Numbered from the stretch's first letter, positions 7,517 through 16,608 are shown. The stretch: DNA of 64,000 bases from Streptomyces venezuelae (GCF_008642375.1 NZ_CP029194.1:496001-560000); one strand, 5' to 3'. The notes: a model not told the origin generated them from the sequence alone. Made by a program: numbers and translations.

Positions 7517-7913
7517 CGATGACTTCCCTCAGGATTCTTTCGTCGGGGAGCTGGGCGGGGGGTACGGGCCTGCTGACGCGGACGAAGCCCGATTCGAGGA
7601 GGTCGCCGAGGAGGACCCGGACGACTCCGACGGGCAGGTCGGCATCGGCGGCGAGCTCGGCCACCGACTGCGTCTCGGCGCGGCACAGGGCGAGCAGGGA
7701 GCGGTGTTCGGGGCCGAGGAGGCTTTCCTCCGCCGCTCCCGGCGGGTCGTCGTCGACGACCACGAGGGCGATGAGGTCGAACCGGACGTTGCTGGGCCCC
7801 GGACGGGTCCGTCCGCCGGTCATCGCGTACGGGCGTACGAGCGGCCCGGCGTCGGCGTCGTACCACTGACTGCCCGGGACGGACGGGACGCCGCCGGTAC
7901 TGTCCTCGTTCAT
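7497..7913 (-). CDS. cvnC: DUF742 multiple-control protein (CvnC family)
   Basis: A 138-residue DUF742 protein, third component of a Streptomyces conservon. It shows the family marks PLVRPYAMTGGRTRP near residue 24, a LCRAETQSVAELAADADLPVGVVRVLLGDL winged-helix-like segment in the middle, and a C-terminal LLREVIDGLRAL-type helix (here ILREVIDGLRAL). CvnC proteins bind the kinase, roadblock and GTPase partners. It overlaps cvnD by 20 bases and follows cvnB by 13 bases, so all four genes form one transcript. Confidence 0.92.
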   Translation of the reverse strand: MNEDSTGGVPSVPGSQWYDADAGPLVRPYAMTGGRTRPGPSNVRFDLIALVVVDDDPPGAAEESLLGPEHRSLLALCRAETQSVAELAADADLPVGVVRVLLGDLLESGFVRVSRPVPPAQLPDERILREVIDGLRAL

Positions 7914-7926
7914 GGAGGTCTCCGGG

Positions 7927-8361
7927 TCAGCCGGCGACCGGCGGGGTCACCGTGAGCCGCGGCGGGGTGTGCAGGTGCTCGCCGACCCGCTTGACGAGAC
8001 GGGCCATCTCGTAGGCGATGAGGCCGATGTCGGCGCTGACCGAGCTGAGGACCGCCAGGCAGGAGCCGTCGCCCGCCGCGGCGACGAAGAGGAACCCGTC
8101 GTCCATCTCGACCATGGTCTGGCGGACGCCGCCGGTGTGGAACTGCCTTCCCGCGCCCTTGGCGAGGCTGTGGAAGCCGGAGGCGATGGCGGCGAGGTGC
8201 TCGGCGTCCTCCCGGCTCAGTCCGCTGGAGGAGCCGACGGCGAGGCCGTCGTTGGAGAGCACCACGGTGTGGCGGACCTCGCGGACCCGCATGACGAGGT
8301 CGTCGAGGAGCCAGTCGAGTTCGCCTGACCGGTGGTGGGAGATCCTCTCGTGGTCGATCAT
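7927..8361 (-). CDS. cvnB: Roadblock/LC7 domain protein (CvnB family)
   Basis: A 144-residue roadblock/LC7 protein, second gene of the conservon. The domain covers residues 13-130: GELDWLLDDLVMRVREVRHTVVLSNDG, then LSREDAEHLAAIASGFHSLAKGAG and VRQTMVEMDDGFLFVAAAG. Such proteins dimerise and act as regulators of the MglA-like GTPase. The ATG (8359-8361) overlaps the TGA of the histidine kinase gene (ATGA). The paralogue at 6257-6670 is closely similar. Confidence 0.93.
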   Translation of the reverse strand: MIDHERISHHRSGELDWLLDDLVMRVREVRHTVVLSNDGLAVGSSSGLSREDAEHLAAIASGFHSLAKGAGRQFHTGGVRQTMVEMDDGFLFVAAAGDGSCLAVLSSVSADIGLIAYEMARLVKRVGEHLHTPPRLTVTPPVAG

Positions 8362-11300
8362 GCGTCGTCTCCTTCGAAGCGGGGGGTCATGGGGTCGATG
8401 AGGTCGTGGTGCTGCCCGTCGGAGAACTCTCCGCCGAAGCCGGTCCCGAGGGGCCGCCTGCTGCCGGGGGCGGGGCCGCCGCCGCGCTGCCAGCCGTCCC
8501 GGTAGGCCGCCATCCGGTCCCGGACCTGCTCGGGGGTCCGCGCGTCCGCGCCGGGAGCGGCGGATGCGGAGACCGGGGCGGGAACGGGTGCCTCGCGCAA
8601 CTGCGGGACGAGGCTCGCCTGCCGTACGCGGCGCGGCAGATCGCCCTCGGGATCGCCGTGGTCGGCGCCGGGCTCTTCTTGATCCCCTCGCGGACCGTAT
8701 GCGCCGGGACCGTACGGACTGGTGGACGACGGCGCGGGAGCCGGGCCCCGGGGCGCCGGTGGCGTCGGCGTCGCCGGCACCGACGAGGAGGGCGGTGCGG
8801 CCGGCGTCGGAACGACCCGGGGCGGCGCGGCCTGTGGCGATCCGGGCTGCGTCGGTCCGGTCGGTGTCGGAACGATCCGTGGCGGTCCGGCTTGTACCGG
8901 TCCCGCTTGTACCGGTCGGGGCGTCGTCGGTCCGGGCTGCGCCGCTCCGGACTGCGTCGATGCGGTGGGGCCGCGCTGGCGGAGAGCGGTGACCCCGGCG
9001 GGCGGCGGGCCTTCCTCCGGTCGCACCGACAGGGCGGGGACCGCCGTCGGGCGTGACAGGGGCTGCGGACGGGACTGCGGACCGGGCGGCGGCTGCGGGG
9101 TCCGGGCGGCCGGGGCGGGGCCGAGAGGGAGGGTCGGCGTCGGCGTACGGGGGGCCTGGGGGCGGCCGAAGCGGCGGGCCTCCGCGCGCTGCTCCTCCTC
9201 GTGCTCCCGCGCGGCGCGCGAGGGGTCCGCGGCGGAGCCGCCCGCGCGCGGGTCCCCGCCGCGGGGGGCACCCGTCCGGGGGTCGCCACCGCGGGGCGGC
9301 CCGTCCGGAGTTCGCCGGGGCCCGGGGTTGCCGGCCGGGGAAGCGGCGGCCGCGCCCTCGGCGTCCCGTCCGGTGGTCGCCGGGGTGCCTCGCCCGGGCG
9401 GCAGCGCACCCTGGAGCAGATCGGTCGGGAGCAGCACGACGGCCGTCGTCCCGCCGTACGGGGAGGTCCGCAGATGGACCTTGACGTCGTGGCGGGCCGA
9501 GAGCCGGCTGACGACGAAGAGGCCGAGGCGGTCGCTGTCGAAGAGGTCGAGGGCCTCGGACTGGGCGATGCGGGCGTTGGCCTCGGCGAGGGTCTCCTTG
9601 CCCATGCCGAGTCCGCGGTCCTCGATCTCCAGGGCGTAGCCGTTGCCGACGGGCTCGCCGCTGACCCGCACCTTGGTGTGGGGCGGGGAGAACTGGGCGG
9701 CGTTCTCGATGAGTTCGGCGAGGAGGTGCGTCAGGTCGGCGACGGCGCCGCCGACGACGGCCGTCTCGGGCAGTCTGCGCACCTCCACGCGCGCGTAGTC
9801 CTCGATTTCGGAGACGGCGGCGCGGACGACGTTGGTGAGGGGGACGGGCATGCGCCAGGCGCGGCCGGGGGCGGCGCCGGAGAGGATGATCAGGCTCTCG
9901 GCGTGGCGGCGCATGCGGGTGGTGAGGTGGTCGAGGCGGAAGAGGTCTCCGAGCTCGTTGGGGTCGTCGGCACGCCGCTCCATGCTGTCCAGGAGGTTGA
10001 GCTGGCGGTGGACGAGGACCTGGCTGCGGCGGGCGAGGTTGACGAAGACGCCGGAGATTCCGCTGGCGAGCTCGGCGCGCTCGACGGCCGCGGAGAGAGC
10101 CGCGCGGTGCACGGTGGTGAGCGCCTCGCGGACCTGGCCGATCTCGTCCTGGGAGACGGGCCCGGACGGTGTCTCGGCCCGCACGTCGATCTCCTCTCCG
10201 GCACGAAGTCGCCGCATGGCGGCGGGGAGCTTGCGGCGGGCGATCCCGAGGGCGGTGTTGCGGAGGCTGACGAGCTCGACGACGAGGCCCCGGCCGATGC
10301 GGACGGAGATGACGAGGGAGGCGGCGACGGCGGCCAGGCCGAGCAGGACGGCCGCGCCGCCCACGCTCAGGACGCCGCCCGCGAAGGGGTCGGCGCGGTC
10401 GGCCGCCGCCGTGCGCGCCTCGGTCTCGATCGCGGTGAGTCCGCTCCGTACGGCGGCGAGGGTGTCGTCCCAGTCGGCCGACGTGACCGCCTGGGCGGCG
10501 GGGCGCCCGGCCTCGGCGGTCAGGACGCTGTCCTCGGCCTTGACGAGGCGGGTGTGGTCGCGGCCCGACTCGATCCGGTCCCACTCCGCGCGCGTGGCGG
10601 CGGGCAGGTCGGCGGTGGCGGAGGCGGTGAGCGTACGGCGGGTCTCGACGGCTCCGGCGAAGACGCGGAGCCGCTCCGGGGTGAGGCGCCCGGTGAGGTG
10701 GGCGGAGCCGATGAGGGCGTCCTCGCGGGCCAGCATCTCGCCCGCGCGGCCGAATTCGAGGAGCACGCGCGCGTCGGAGCCCTGCTGGGTGTCCTGGATG
10801 CCGGTGAGGGCGCCGCCGACGGCGAAGCCCGCGGAGACGGCGGCGGTGTACTCCTCGTACACCTGGTCCCAGTCGGCGCGCCCGTCGACGGCGGCGGTGC
10901 GCAGCTTGGCGAGGCCCTCGACGGTGCCGACGAAGGCGCTCACCCGTGCCGGGACGTCTCCGGGCAGGTCCCCGGTGTCGCCGACGGTGTGGTCGCCGCC
11001 GAGGCGGAGGCGGCCGACGGCGGCGTCGGTGCGGGCGATCCGGTCCTTGAGTTCGGCCGACCGGGCGGTGCCGGGCGCGGCGACCTGGCGTCCGGCGGCG
11101 CGCCGTTCCGCCTGGAGCGCGTCGATCGCGGCCGTCACCGGCTCGCGGATCTCGGCGTCGACGCGCTGAAGCTGCCGGAGCCTGGCGACGTCCTGGGCGG
11201 TGGTGACGGTGGCGAAACCCCACAGGGCGAGGAGCGAGACGACCGGGACCATCAGGAGCGAGACGATCTTGGCGCGGACCGTACGGGGCCGCAGTCCGTG

Positions 11301-11462
11301 GCGGACGGGCCGGGTGCGGGCCGGGGAAACGGGGTCCGGGGCGGGGGTGTGGTGCGGCCCCGGCTCCTCGGCGGGGCGCCCGGCGTGTGCGCGTCGCCCG
11401 CGCGCGGCCGCCGGCGGCGGAGCCGTCGCCTCGGCGTCCTTGGTCTTGCGGGGAGTTCGCAT
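8358..11462 (-). CDS. cvnA: Nitrate/nitrite-sensor-type histidine kinase (CvnA family)
   Basis: A 1034-residue membrane kinase-like receptor. It has a disordered N-terminus, a membrane segment at about 65-87, an extracytoplasmic NIT-type sensing domain at about 95-360, a second membrane segment at 363-389, a HAMP-like linker, a dimerisation helix region around 450-540, and a GHKL ATPase domain with the N-box ELIENAAQFS (583-592) and G-box DRGLGMG (615-621). From about 690 to the end lies a 340-residue Pro/Ala/Thr/Arg-rich disordered tail, unusually long, with repeats such as VQAGPVQAGP. It is the first gene of the conservon; its TGA overlaps the cvnB ATG. Whether it phosphorylates anything is unclear for this family. 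Confidence 0.93.
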   Translation of the reverse strand: MRTPRKTKDAEATAPPPAAARGRRAHAGRPAEEPGPHHTPAPDPVSPARTRPVRHGLRPRTVRAKIVSLLMVPVVSLLALWGFATVTTAQDVARLRQLQRVDAEIREPVTAAIDALQAERRAAGRQVAAPGTARSAELKDRIARTDAAVGRLRLGGDHTVGDTGDLPGDVPARVSAFVGTVEGLAKLRTAAVDGRADWDQVYEEYTAAVSAGFAVGGALTGIQDTQQGSDARVLLEFGRAGEMLAREDALIGSAHLTGRLTPERLRVFAGAVETRRTLTASATADLPAATRAEWDRIESGRDHTRLVKAEDSVLTAEAGRPAAQAVTSADWDDTLAAVRSGLTAIETEARTAAADRADPFAGGVLSVGGAAVLLGLAAVAASLVISVRIGRGLVVELVSLRNTALGIARRKLPAAMRRLRAGEEIDVRAETPSGPVSQDEIGQVREALTTVHRAALSAAVERAELASGISGVFVNLARRSQVLVHRQLNLLDSMERRADDPNELGDLFRLDHLTTRMRRHAESLIILSGAAPGRAWRMPVPLTNVVRAAVSEIEDYARVEVRRLPETAVVGGAVADLTHLLAELIENAAQFSPPHTKVRVSGEPVGNGYALEIEDRGLGMGKETLAEANARIAQSEALDLFDSDRLGLFVVSRLSARHDVKVHLRTSPYGGTTAVVLLPTDLLQGALPPGRGTPATTGRDAEGAAAASPAGNPGPRRTPDGPPRGGDPRTGAPRGGDPRAGGSAADPSRAAREHEEEQRAEARRFGRPQAPRTPTPTLPLGPAPAARTPQPPPGPQSRPQPLSRPTAVPALSVRPEEGPPPAGVTALRQRGPTASTQSGAAQPGPTTPRPVQAGPVQAGPPRIVPTPTGPTQPGSPQAAPPRVVPTPAAPPSSSVPATPTPPAPRGPAPAPSSTSPYGPGAYGPRGDQEEPGADHGDPEGDLPRRVRQASLVPQLREAPVPAPVSASAAPGADARTPEQVRDRMAAYRDGWQRGGGPAPGSRRPLGTGFGGEFSDGQHHDLIDPMTPRFEGDDA

Positions 11463-11567
11463 GGGCTCCTCGTTCCGGCTGCGTCTGTCTCTGGTGCGGT
11501 GGCTGTGCGCGAGCGGTGTGCGGGGGTAGGACTGGAGGGCGGACGGGGCAGGTCAGGTCGCGTCAGG

Positions 11568-12395
11568 TCAGGGGCGACGCGCGGCTTCGGCTGTGCGGAA
11601 GCCGGGAGGTGCGACGTCCACCGCCCGCTCGTCCGGTTCGGTGAGGCGCTCGGCGGAGGCGTACGCGGCCCGCTCCTTCGCCGTCGGGGAGAGGGCGACG
11701 AAGGCGGAGGTGATGAACAGGTACGAGCCGAGTCCGACGGCGAGCGGGAAGATGAACTGCATGACCGTGGCACCGGGGAGAGCGGCGGCGGAGGGGACGA
11801 CCTCGACCCGCACCGCGAGCATCCCCGTGTAGTGCATGCTGCTGACGGCCGCGCCCATGACGAGCGAGGCGACGGCCACGGCCGCCGGAGCGTGGATGTT
11901 GAGTGCCGCCCACAGCGCCGCGGTGGCGGCCACGACCGCGATCACGACCGAGAGGGCGACGAGCAGGGGGTCGTACCTGACGTCGCCGTGCAGCCGGAGC
12001 GCGGCCATGCCCATGTAGTGCATGCTCGCCACTCCGACGCCCGTGGTCAGTCCACCGATCAGGAGCGAGCGGACCCGGTCACGGCCGTACCCGACAGCGA
12101 ACACGCCGACGCCGACGACGGCCATGGCGATGAGCAGGCTGAGGATGGTGAGGGGAACGTTGTAGCGGATGTCGGTTCCGGTCACGCCGAAGCCGAGCAT
12201 CGCGACGAAGTGCATCGTCCAGATGCCGGTGCCGATCGCGGAGGCGGCGGTGAGCAGCCAGTTCCGCCGTGATCGGCCGGTCGCGTCGAGCGCCCGTACG
12301 GTGCAGCGCAGCCCGAGGGCGGCGCCTATGCAGGCCATCGCGTACGACAGCGCGGGTGTCAGCCAGCCGAAGGTGGCGTGGTCCAGGTGTCCCAT
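11568..12395 (-). CDS. MHYT-domain integral membrane protein
   Basis: A 275-residue membrane protein of about seven helices. Three MHYT signatures are visible: IWTMHFVAML, VASMHYMGMAA and VSSMHYTGMLAV. Paired His and Met residues in these helices are thought to bind copper and sense oxygen, CO or NO. The C-terminal 40 residues are cytoplasmic and there is no output domain (no GGDEF or kinase), so it is a stand-alone sensor or metal protein. It lies upstream of the conservon on the same strand but separated by 105 bases. Confidence 0.9.
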   Translation of the reverse strand: MGHLDHATFGWLTPALSYAMACIGAALGLRCTVRALDATGRSRRNWLLTAASAIGTGIWTMHFVAMLGFGVTGTDIRYNVPLTILSLLIAMAVVGVGVFAVGYGRDRVRSLLIGGLTTGVGVASMHYMGMAALRLHGDVRYDPLLVALSVVIAVVAATAALWAALNIHAPAAVAVASLVMGAAVSSMHYTGMLAVRVEVVPSAAALPGATVMQFIFPLAVGLGSYLFITSAFVALSPTAKERAAYASAERLTEPDERAVDVAPPGFRTAEAARRP

Positions 12396-12546
12396 GGCTC
12401 AGGGACGCTAGTGCGCATCGGGGGGCGCACCAGGGGCGCATTTCGAAAGCTGATGGAATATGACAGAGAGATGGTCCCGAACGATCACGCCGAGTTCGAA
12501 CGAGCACACAGAACGTTCACACCTCCGGGTGGTGAATCATGGGCAC

Positions 12547-13224
12547 ATGAGCGATGACCCCACGCACGTCCGAGAGTTCTTCGGCGCTCGTGCCGCCGAC
12601 TGGGACAGCCGGTTCCCCGACGACGGTCCCGCGTACGCCGCCGCCGTGAGCGAGATCGGTCTGCGCCCCGGTGACGCGGTGCTGGACGCCGGCTGCGGGA
12701 CGGGCCGGGCCCTGCCGCCGCTCCGTGCGGCCGTCGGCCCGACCGGCACCGTACTCGGCGCCGACCTGACCCCCGAGATGCTGACCGAGGCCGTACGGGC
12801 GGGACGCGGCGCCCCGGGGCAGGGTTCGCCCGGCGCCGGGACCGGCCCTGACACCCCAGAGAACACCGACACCCCGGACGGCCGGACCGGCGCGGGGACC
12901 CTCCTGCTCGCCGACGTCGGCCGGCTTCCGGTGCGCGACGGCGCGCTCGACGCCGTCTTCGGGGCGGGGCTCGTCTCCCATCTCGCCGACCCCGTCGCCG
13001 ACCTGCGGGAGCTCGCCCGGGTCGTCCGTCCGGGCGGCCGTCTCGCGCTGTTCCACCCGATCGGCCGCGCCGCCCTCGCGGCCCGGCACGGCCGGCAGAT
13101 CACGCCGGACGACCTCCGCGCCGAGCCCGTGCTGCGCCCCGTGCTCGCCGAGGCCGGCTGGCGGCTCGTCAGCTACGTGGACGAGGACGCTCGCTACCTG
13201 GCTCTGGCCGTCCGCGAAGGCTGA
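12547..13224 (+). CDS. Class I SAM-dependent methyltransferase
   Basis: A 225-residue soluble methyltransferase. The SAM-binding motif I VLDAGCGTGRALPPL lies near residue 39, motif II is GADLTPEMLTEAV, and the region around GLVSHLADPVADLRELARVVRPGGRLAL is the usual motif IV to VI of type-11 methyltransferases. A Gly/Pro/Thr-rich insert of about 30 residues (APGQGSPGAGTGPDTPENT region) loosens the core. The frame is open upstream to 12460; the ATG at 12547 is preferred from alignment with family lengths, but a GTG just upstream is possible. Substrate unknown; it is monocistronic. Confidence 0.82.
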   Translation: MSDDPTHVREFFGARAADWDSRFPDDGPAYAAAVSEIGLRPGDAVLDAGCGTGRALPPLRAAVGPTGTVLGADLTPEMLTEAVRAGRGAPGQGSPGAGTGPDTPENTDTPDGRTGAGTLLLADVGRLPVRDGALDAVFGAGLVSHLADPVADLRELARVVRPGGRLALFHPIGRAALAARHGRQITPDDLRAEPVLRPVLAEAGWRLVSYVDEDARYLALAVREG

Positions 13225-13390
13225 ACCGACGGGCCGATGCCGGACGGCCCGCGCAGCGCACACCACGACCGGCCCGGCCCCGTCATGACCGGTCCTGATC
13301 AGAACGGTCCCAACGCACCCTTCTGTCACGGCACTTCGCTGTCTACGGTGGAGGTGCCGGGCAAGTCGTGCCCGGGAGAGGCGGTGGGCT

Positions 13391-13699
13391 GTGGCACGGG
13401 TGACGGAACGACTGCGCAGACTCTTCCCTTCCGCCCGGCGGGCGACCGAGGCCGCCGCGCCCGCGCCAGCGCGCGCCCGGCAGGGCCACAATCTCTTCGA
13501 GGCGGCGGCGGAGTACGTGGCCGCGTGTGCCGAGGACGACCCGGCCCGGGCGGAGGAGGCGGCGAGCCGGGTCTCCCCCGGCATGCTCTCCTTCGGAGTC
13601 AACGAACTGGCCTGCCGAGCGCTCATCGCCCTCGCCCGCGAGCGCGACGAGTCACCGACCACCGTGGCCCGCTCACTGCTCGGCCTCCGGGACGGCTGA
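13391..13699 (+). CDS. Hypothetical protein, 102 residues
   Basis: A small helical protein starting at GTG 13391 (GAGGCGGTGGG upstream). It begins with a basic MARVTERLRRLFPSARRA segment, followed by an Ala-rich linker and helices such as HNLFEAAAEYVAACAEDDPARAEEAASRV and ELACRALIALARERDE. No membrane segment or known motif. Codon usage is normal for the region. Function not recognised. Confidence 0.6.
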   Translation: MARVTERLRRLFPSARRATEAAAPAPARARQGHNLFEAAAEYVAACAEDDPARAEEAASRVSPGMLSFGVNELACRALIALARERDESPTTVARSLLGLRDG

Positions 13700-13762
13700 C
13701 ACCCTCGACGCGCGGGTTACTCACTGGTTAAGGTGCGCCGACGACCAGATGGGGAGGCTGCC

Positions 13763-14644
13763 GTGACCGGGACGGACCCGATCGCCGATGCGCGCGCCGA
13801 AGCCGACGCCGACGCACTGTTTGTGCTGACCGCGGCGCTGCTGACGCCCGCACGCTTCCCGAGCGTGCTCGGTGACGACTATCCGGCGGCCTGCGCCGCG
13901 CTGGGGCTCCAGCCCTACGTGGACGGGTACGGGCTCGTGTTCGGTCAGGACGGGCTCGGGGCGCGGTGGACGGTCGTCGTCGACGACGTGTCGCTCGTCG
14001 CGGTGGCGATCTCGTCCTGGGACTGCGGCATGGCCTACGACCTCTCCCCCGACGAGAACTCGGTGGTCGCGGGGCTGCCGGGCTGGCCCCTCGCGGTGGC
14101 CACCGCCGCGCCCGGCGTGCCCGCGCCGCACGACCCGGAGCCGGAGGAGGGCGATCCGGCCCCGCTGGTCCCGCCGTCCGGCGACGTGTGGGGCCCGGCC
14201 CAGCGCCGGCTCGGCGCGGACGAGGTGGCGCTCCAGTGGGCGGACTGGCGTGCGCAGGTGAGCGACGACGCCGAGGTCGGCGGTACGCCGGCGACGGGTA
14301 CGGCAGAGGCGAGTTCCGCGGAGGCGGGTCCGGAAGCCGGCTCCGGCACCGTCGCCGCCTCCGCGCCCGACCCGTACGACGGCGTCCGACGAGCCCTGAG
14401 CGAGCTCCGCGGCTATCTGGAGGAGGCACCCCCGGTGGGGCGGGTACGGTCCGCCTCTACCGGGGAAGGCCATGCTCGCGTCCTGCGCGCGGACGGTCCC
14501 GGGTGGTCGTTCGTGGCCCGGACCGACGACATGGCCTTCGTCCTGCTCGACGAGCTGCCGCGCGAGGTGCTGCCGGTGGCCAGGGGCCCGAGGCTGCCCG
14601 CGCTCCTGGAAGCGCTCGACGCGATGGCCGTCCGACCCTCCTGA
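13763..14644 (+). CDS. Hypothetical acidic protein, 293 residues
   Basis: The GTG at 13763 is chosen because GGGGAGG sits 6 bases upstream; an upstream in-frame ATG has no such site. Residues 8-95 form a folded-looking unit (DALFVLTAALLTPARFPSVLG, then RWTVVVDDVSLVAVAISSWDCGMAYDLSPDENS). The middle is Pro/Ala/Glu-rich and probably disordered, and the last 75 residues (VLRADGPGWSFVARTDDMAFVLLDEL) look folded again. It is soluble, with no signal peptide. No family recognised; a Streptomyces-specific protein is likely. Confidence 0.75.
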   Translation: MTGTDPIADARAEADADALFVLTAALLTPARFPSVLGDDYPAACAALGLQPYVDGYGLVFGQDGLGARWTVVVDDVSLVAVAISSWDCGMAYDLSPDENSVVAGLPGWPLAVATAAPGVPAPHDPEPEEGDPAPLVPPSGDVWGPAQRRLGADEVALQWADWRAQVSDDAEVGGTPATGTAEASSAEAGPEAGSGTVAASAPDPYDGVRRALSELRGYLEEAPPVGRVRSASTGEGHARVLRADGPGWSFVARTDDMAFVLLDELPREVLPVARGPRLPALLEALDAMAVRPS

Positions 14645-14657
14645 AAGGGGTACGCGG

Positions 14658-15203
14658 TCAGACCCGCTCCAGGGGGCGGTGCGGGCCCTCCGGGAGCTCG
14701 GCGCGGATCGTGTCGCCGGGGCGGACCTCCCCGCCCGTGAGCACGATGCCCATGATGCCCGCCTTGCGGACGACCTCGCCGTTCTCGTCACGGCCGAGGA
14801 CCTGCTTGAGCAGGCCGTGCCGGAAGGTGTCGATCTGCGCGCAGGGGTTGCGCAGCCCGGTGACCTCGACGACGGCCTCGGCGCCCAGGTGGAGACGGGT
14901 GCCGGTGGGCAGGCCGAGGAGGTCGATCCCGTGGGTCGTGACGTTCTCGCCGAGGTCGCCGGGGGTGACCTCGAAGCCGGCGCCCGCCACGTCCTCGAAG
15001 AGCTCGGCGTGGATCAGGTGCACCTGCCGGAGGTTCGGCTGGGTCGGGTCCTGGGCGACACGCGACCGGTGCTTGACCGTCACTCCCGCGTGGACGTCAC
15101 CCTCGACCCCGAGGCCCGCGAGGAGCGTGATGGCCTCGCGGTTGGGCTTGGTGAACGAGTACGTGCCGTTGCTGCTGACCGACTGGACGGTGCCGCTGCT
15201 CAT
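14658..15203 (-). CDS. MOSC-domain protein
   Basis: A 181-residue MOSC (molybdenum cofactor sulfurase C-terminal) domain protein. The domain has GDVHAGVTVKHRSRV, LRQVHLIHAELFEDV, the conserved GDLGENVTTHGIDLLGLPTGTRLHLG core, and LRNPCAQID with the conserved Cys that in relatives carries a persulfide or contacts the molybdenum cofactor. Stand-alone MOSC proteins often move sulfur to, or use, Moco. There is no signal peptide. A perfect palindrome lies 77 bases upstream of its start and could be its operator. Confidence 0.9.
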   Translation of the reverse strand: MSSGTVQSVSSNGTYSFTKPNREAITLLAGLGVEGDVHAGVTVKHRSRVAQDPTQPNLRQVHLIHAELFEDVAGAGFEVTPGDLGENVTTHGIDLLGLPTGTRLHLGAEAVVEVTGLRNPCAQIDTFRHGLLKQVLGRDENGEVVRKAGIMGIVLTGGEVRPGDTIRAELPEGPHRPLERV

Positions 15204-15279
15204 GCCGAGGAGCTCCCCTTCTCCGCTGCTGACCGGTCGTCACGGGCGCTGGATACACCCCACCCGACCCCGAACCGAT

Positions 15280-15298
15280 GATCACACCGCGTGTGATC
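15280..15298. promoter_or_regulatory. Perfect palindrome between desaturase and MOSC gene
   Basis: GATCACAC-CGC-GTGTGATC, 8-bp arms with a 3-base centre. It sits 11 bases after the desaturase stop and 77 bases before the MOSC start, both on the minus strand. Either an operator for the MOSC promoter or a terminator hairpin of the desaturase gene. Confidence 0.55.
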
Positions 15299-15308
15299 GG
15301 TTCCGACC

Positions 15309-16418
15309 CTACTCGGCGCCTTCCGCCGACCGCGCGCGCAGGGGCCCGCCCACCTCGTGGAGGTGCCCGAGGGCCTGGCGGTACGACTCCACGAAACCGG
15401 TCTCGGTGTACGGCACGCCCAGCGCGGCGCAGTGGGCGCGCACGGCGGGCTGGGCGAGTCGGAGGTGGGGGCGCGGCATGCTCGGGAAGAGGTGGTGCTC
15501 GACCTGGTAGTTGAGTCCGCCGAGGAACCAGTCGGTGAAGGCGCCGCCGCGGATGTTGCGCGAGGTGAGCACCTGGCGGCGGAGGTGGCCCCAGCTGTCG
15601 CCGTCGGCGTGCTCGTCCGGGCGCTCCATGCCCTTGTGGTTGGGGGCGAAGGCCAGGCCGAGGTGGACACCGAGCAGCATCTGGTGGAGGAGGGCGAAGA
15701 CCAGCGCCTGGAGGGGGTCGAGGAGGGTGAGGAGCAGGGCCGCGTAGCCGGCGAAGTGGGCGAGGAGCAGGGCGCCCTCGACGAGCCGCTCGCGCCGGGT
15801 GCGGCAGGGGCCGTCCTTCGCGAGCAGGGCCTGGACGCCGTACACCTTGAGGGCGATGCCCTCCAGGGTCGTCAGCGGGAAGAACAGCCAGGCCTGGTGG
15901 CGGGTGAGGAAGCCGCGCAGGCCCGTGCGGCCCGTGGTCTGGTGCTCGGCGAAGACGAGGATGTCCGCGGCGACGTCCGGGTCCTTGTCGAGGTGGTTGG
16001 GATTCGCGTGGTGGCGGTTGTGCTTGTCGTTCCACCACTCCCGGCTCATGCCGAGGAGCAGGTTGGCGTGGGCGAGCTGGATGATCCGGCTCGCCTTCCG
16101 GTCGGCGGTGATCTGGGCGTGACCCGCGTCGTGGGCGACGAAGGCGGCGCGGGCGGAGAGCAGTGCGAGGGGGACCGCGAGCGGAAGGGCCCACCAGGAA
16201 GGGCCGATCAGGGCGAGTCCGGCCACCACGGCGGCGATGCCGAGGAGGTTGACGACGATCCCCCGGGCGTACCAGCCGGGGCGGTGTTCCAGGAGGCCCT
16301 GTTCCCTGACCGTCCGCAGGAGCGGGCTGAACTCGCTGCCGCCCCTGGCCCGGACAGGGGCGTCGGCGGGGACCTCGGCGGGGGCGAGCGCCGGGGGCAG
16401 AACGGTGGCCTGGGACAT
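15309..16418 (-). CDS. Membrane fatty acid desaturase
   Basis: A 369-residue integral membrane di-iron desaturase of the acyl-lipid (front-end/DesA) type. The three His boxes are present: HDAGH near residue 115, HNRHH near 152 and QVEHH near 305 (NYQVEHHLFPSMPR). Hydrophobic stretches around GIVVNLLGIAAVVAGLALIG and WWALPLAVPLALLSA form the membrane part. It would insert a double bond into acyl chains of membrane lipids using ferredoxin or a similar donor; no such partner gene is adjacent. The gene is divergent from the SNF2 helicase gene across a 270-bp gap. Confidence 0.93.
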   Translation of the reverse strand: MSQATVLPPALAPAEVPADAPVRARGGSEFSPLLRTVREQGLLEHRPGWYARGIVVNLLGIAAVVAGLALIGPSWWALPLAVPLALLSARAAFVAHDAGHAQITADRKASRIIQLAHANLLLGMSREWWNDKHNRHHANPNHLDKDPDVAADILVFAEHQTTGRTGLRGFLTRHQAWLFFPLTTLEGIALKVYGVQALLAKDGPCRTRRERLVEGALLLAHFAGYAALLLTLLDPLQALVFALLHQMLLGVHLGLAFAPNHKGMERPDEHADGDSWGHLRRQVLTSRNIRGGAFTDWFLGGLNYQVEHHLFPSMPRPHLRLAQPAVRAHCAALGVPYTETGFVESYRQALGHLHEVGGPLRARSAEGAE

Positions 16419-16592
16419 GGGCGGGCTCCTGTTTCTGTGCGTCGGGGAGCGATCGGATCGGTGCGGGCGCCTCCGTCGACGCTACGGATTCGTGATCGTC
16501 CGGGGCCATGGCGTCACCACCCGTCCAGGTCAGGGGGCACGCAGGGGTGCGGGGGTGGGGGGAACCCCACCCCGCGGCGCCACTCGGGCGAC

Positions 16593-16608
16593 CGTGACAC
16601 ACATCACG
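16593..16608. promoter_or_regulatory. Crp-like inverted repeat
   Basis: CGTGA-N6-TCACG, 5-bp arms at Crp/Fnr spacing, in the divergent gap between the desaturase and SNF2 genes (about 175 bases upstream of the former and 80 upstream of the latter). It resembles the TGTGA-N6-TCACA consensus; functional binding is untested. Confidence 0.4.

Noticed and set aside
7927..11223. Minus-strand frame of 1098 codons
   Set aside because: It ends in the real roadblock gene but the upstream part is a shifted reading of the histidine kinase, with Arg-rich nonsense.
9201..12272. Plus-strand frame of 1023 codons
   Set aside because: Antisense to the kinase and MHYT genes; Gly/Asp-rich with no domain.
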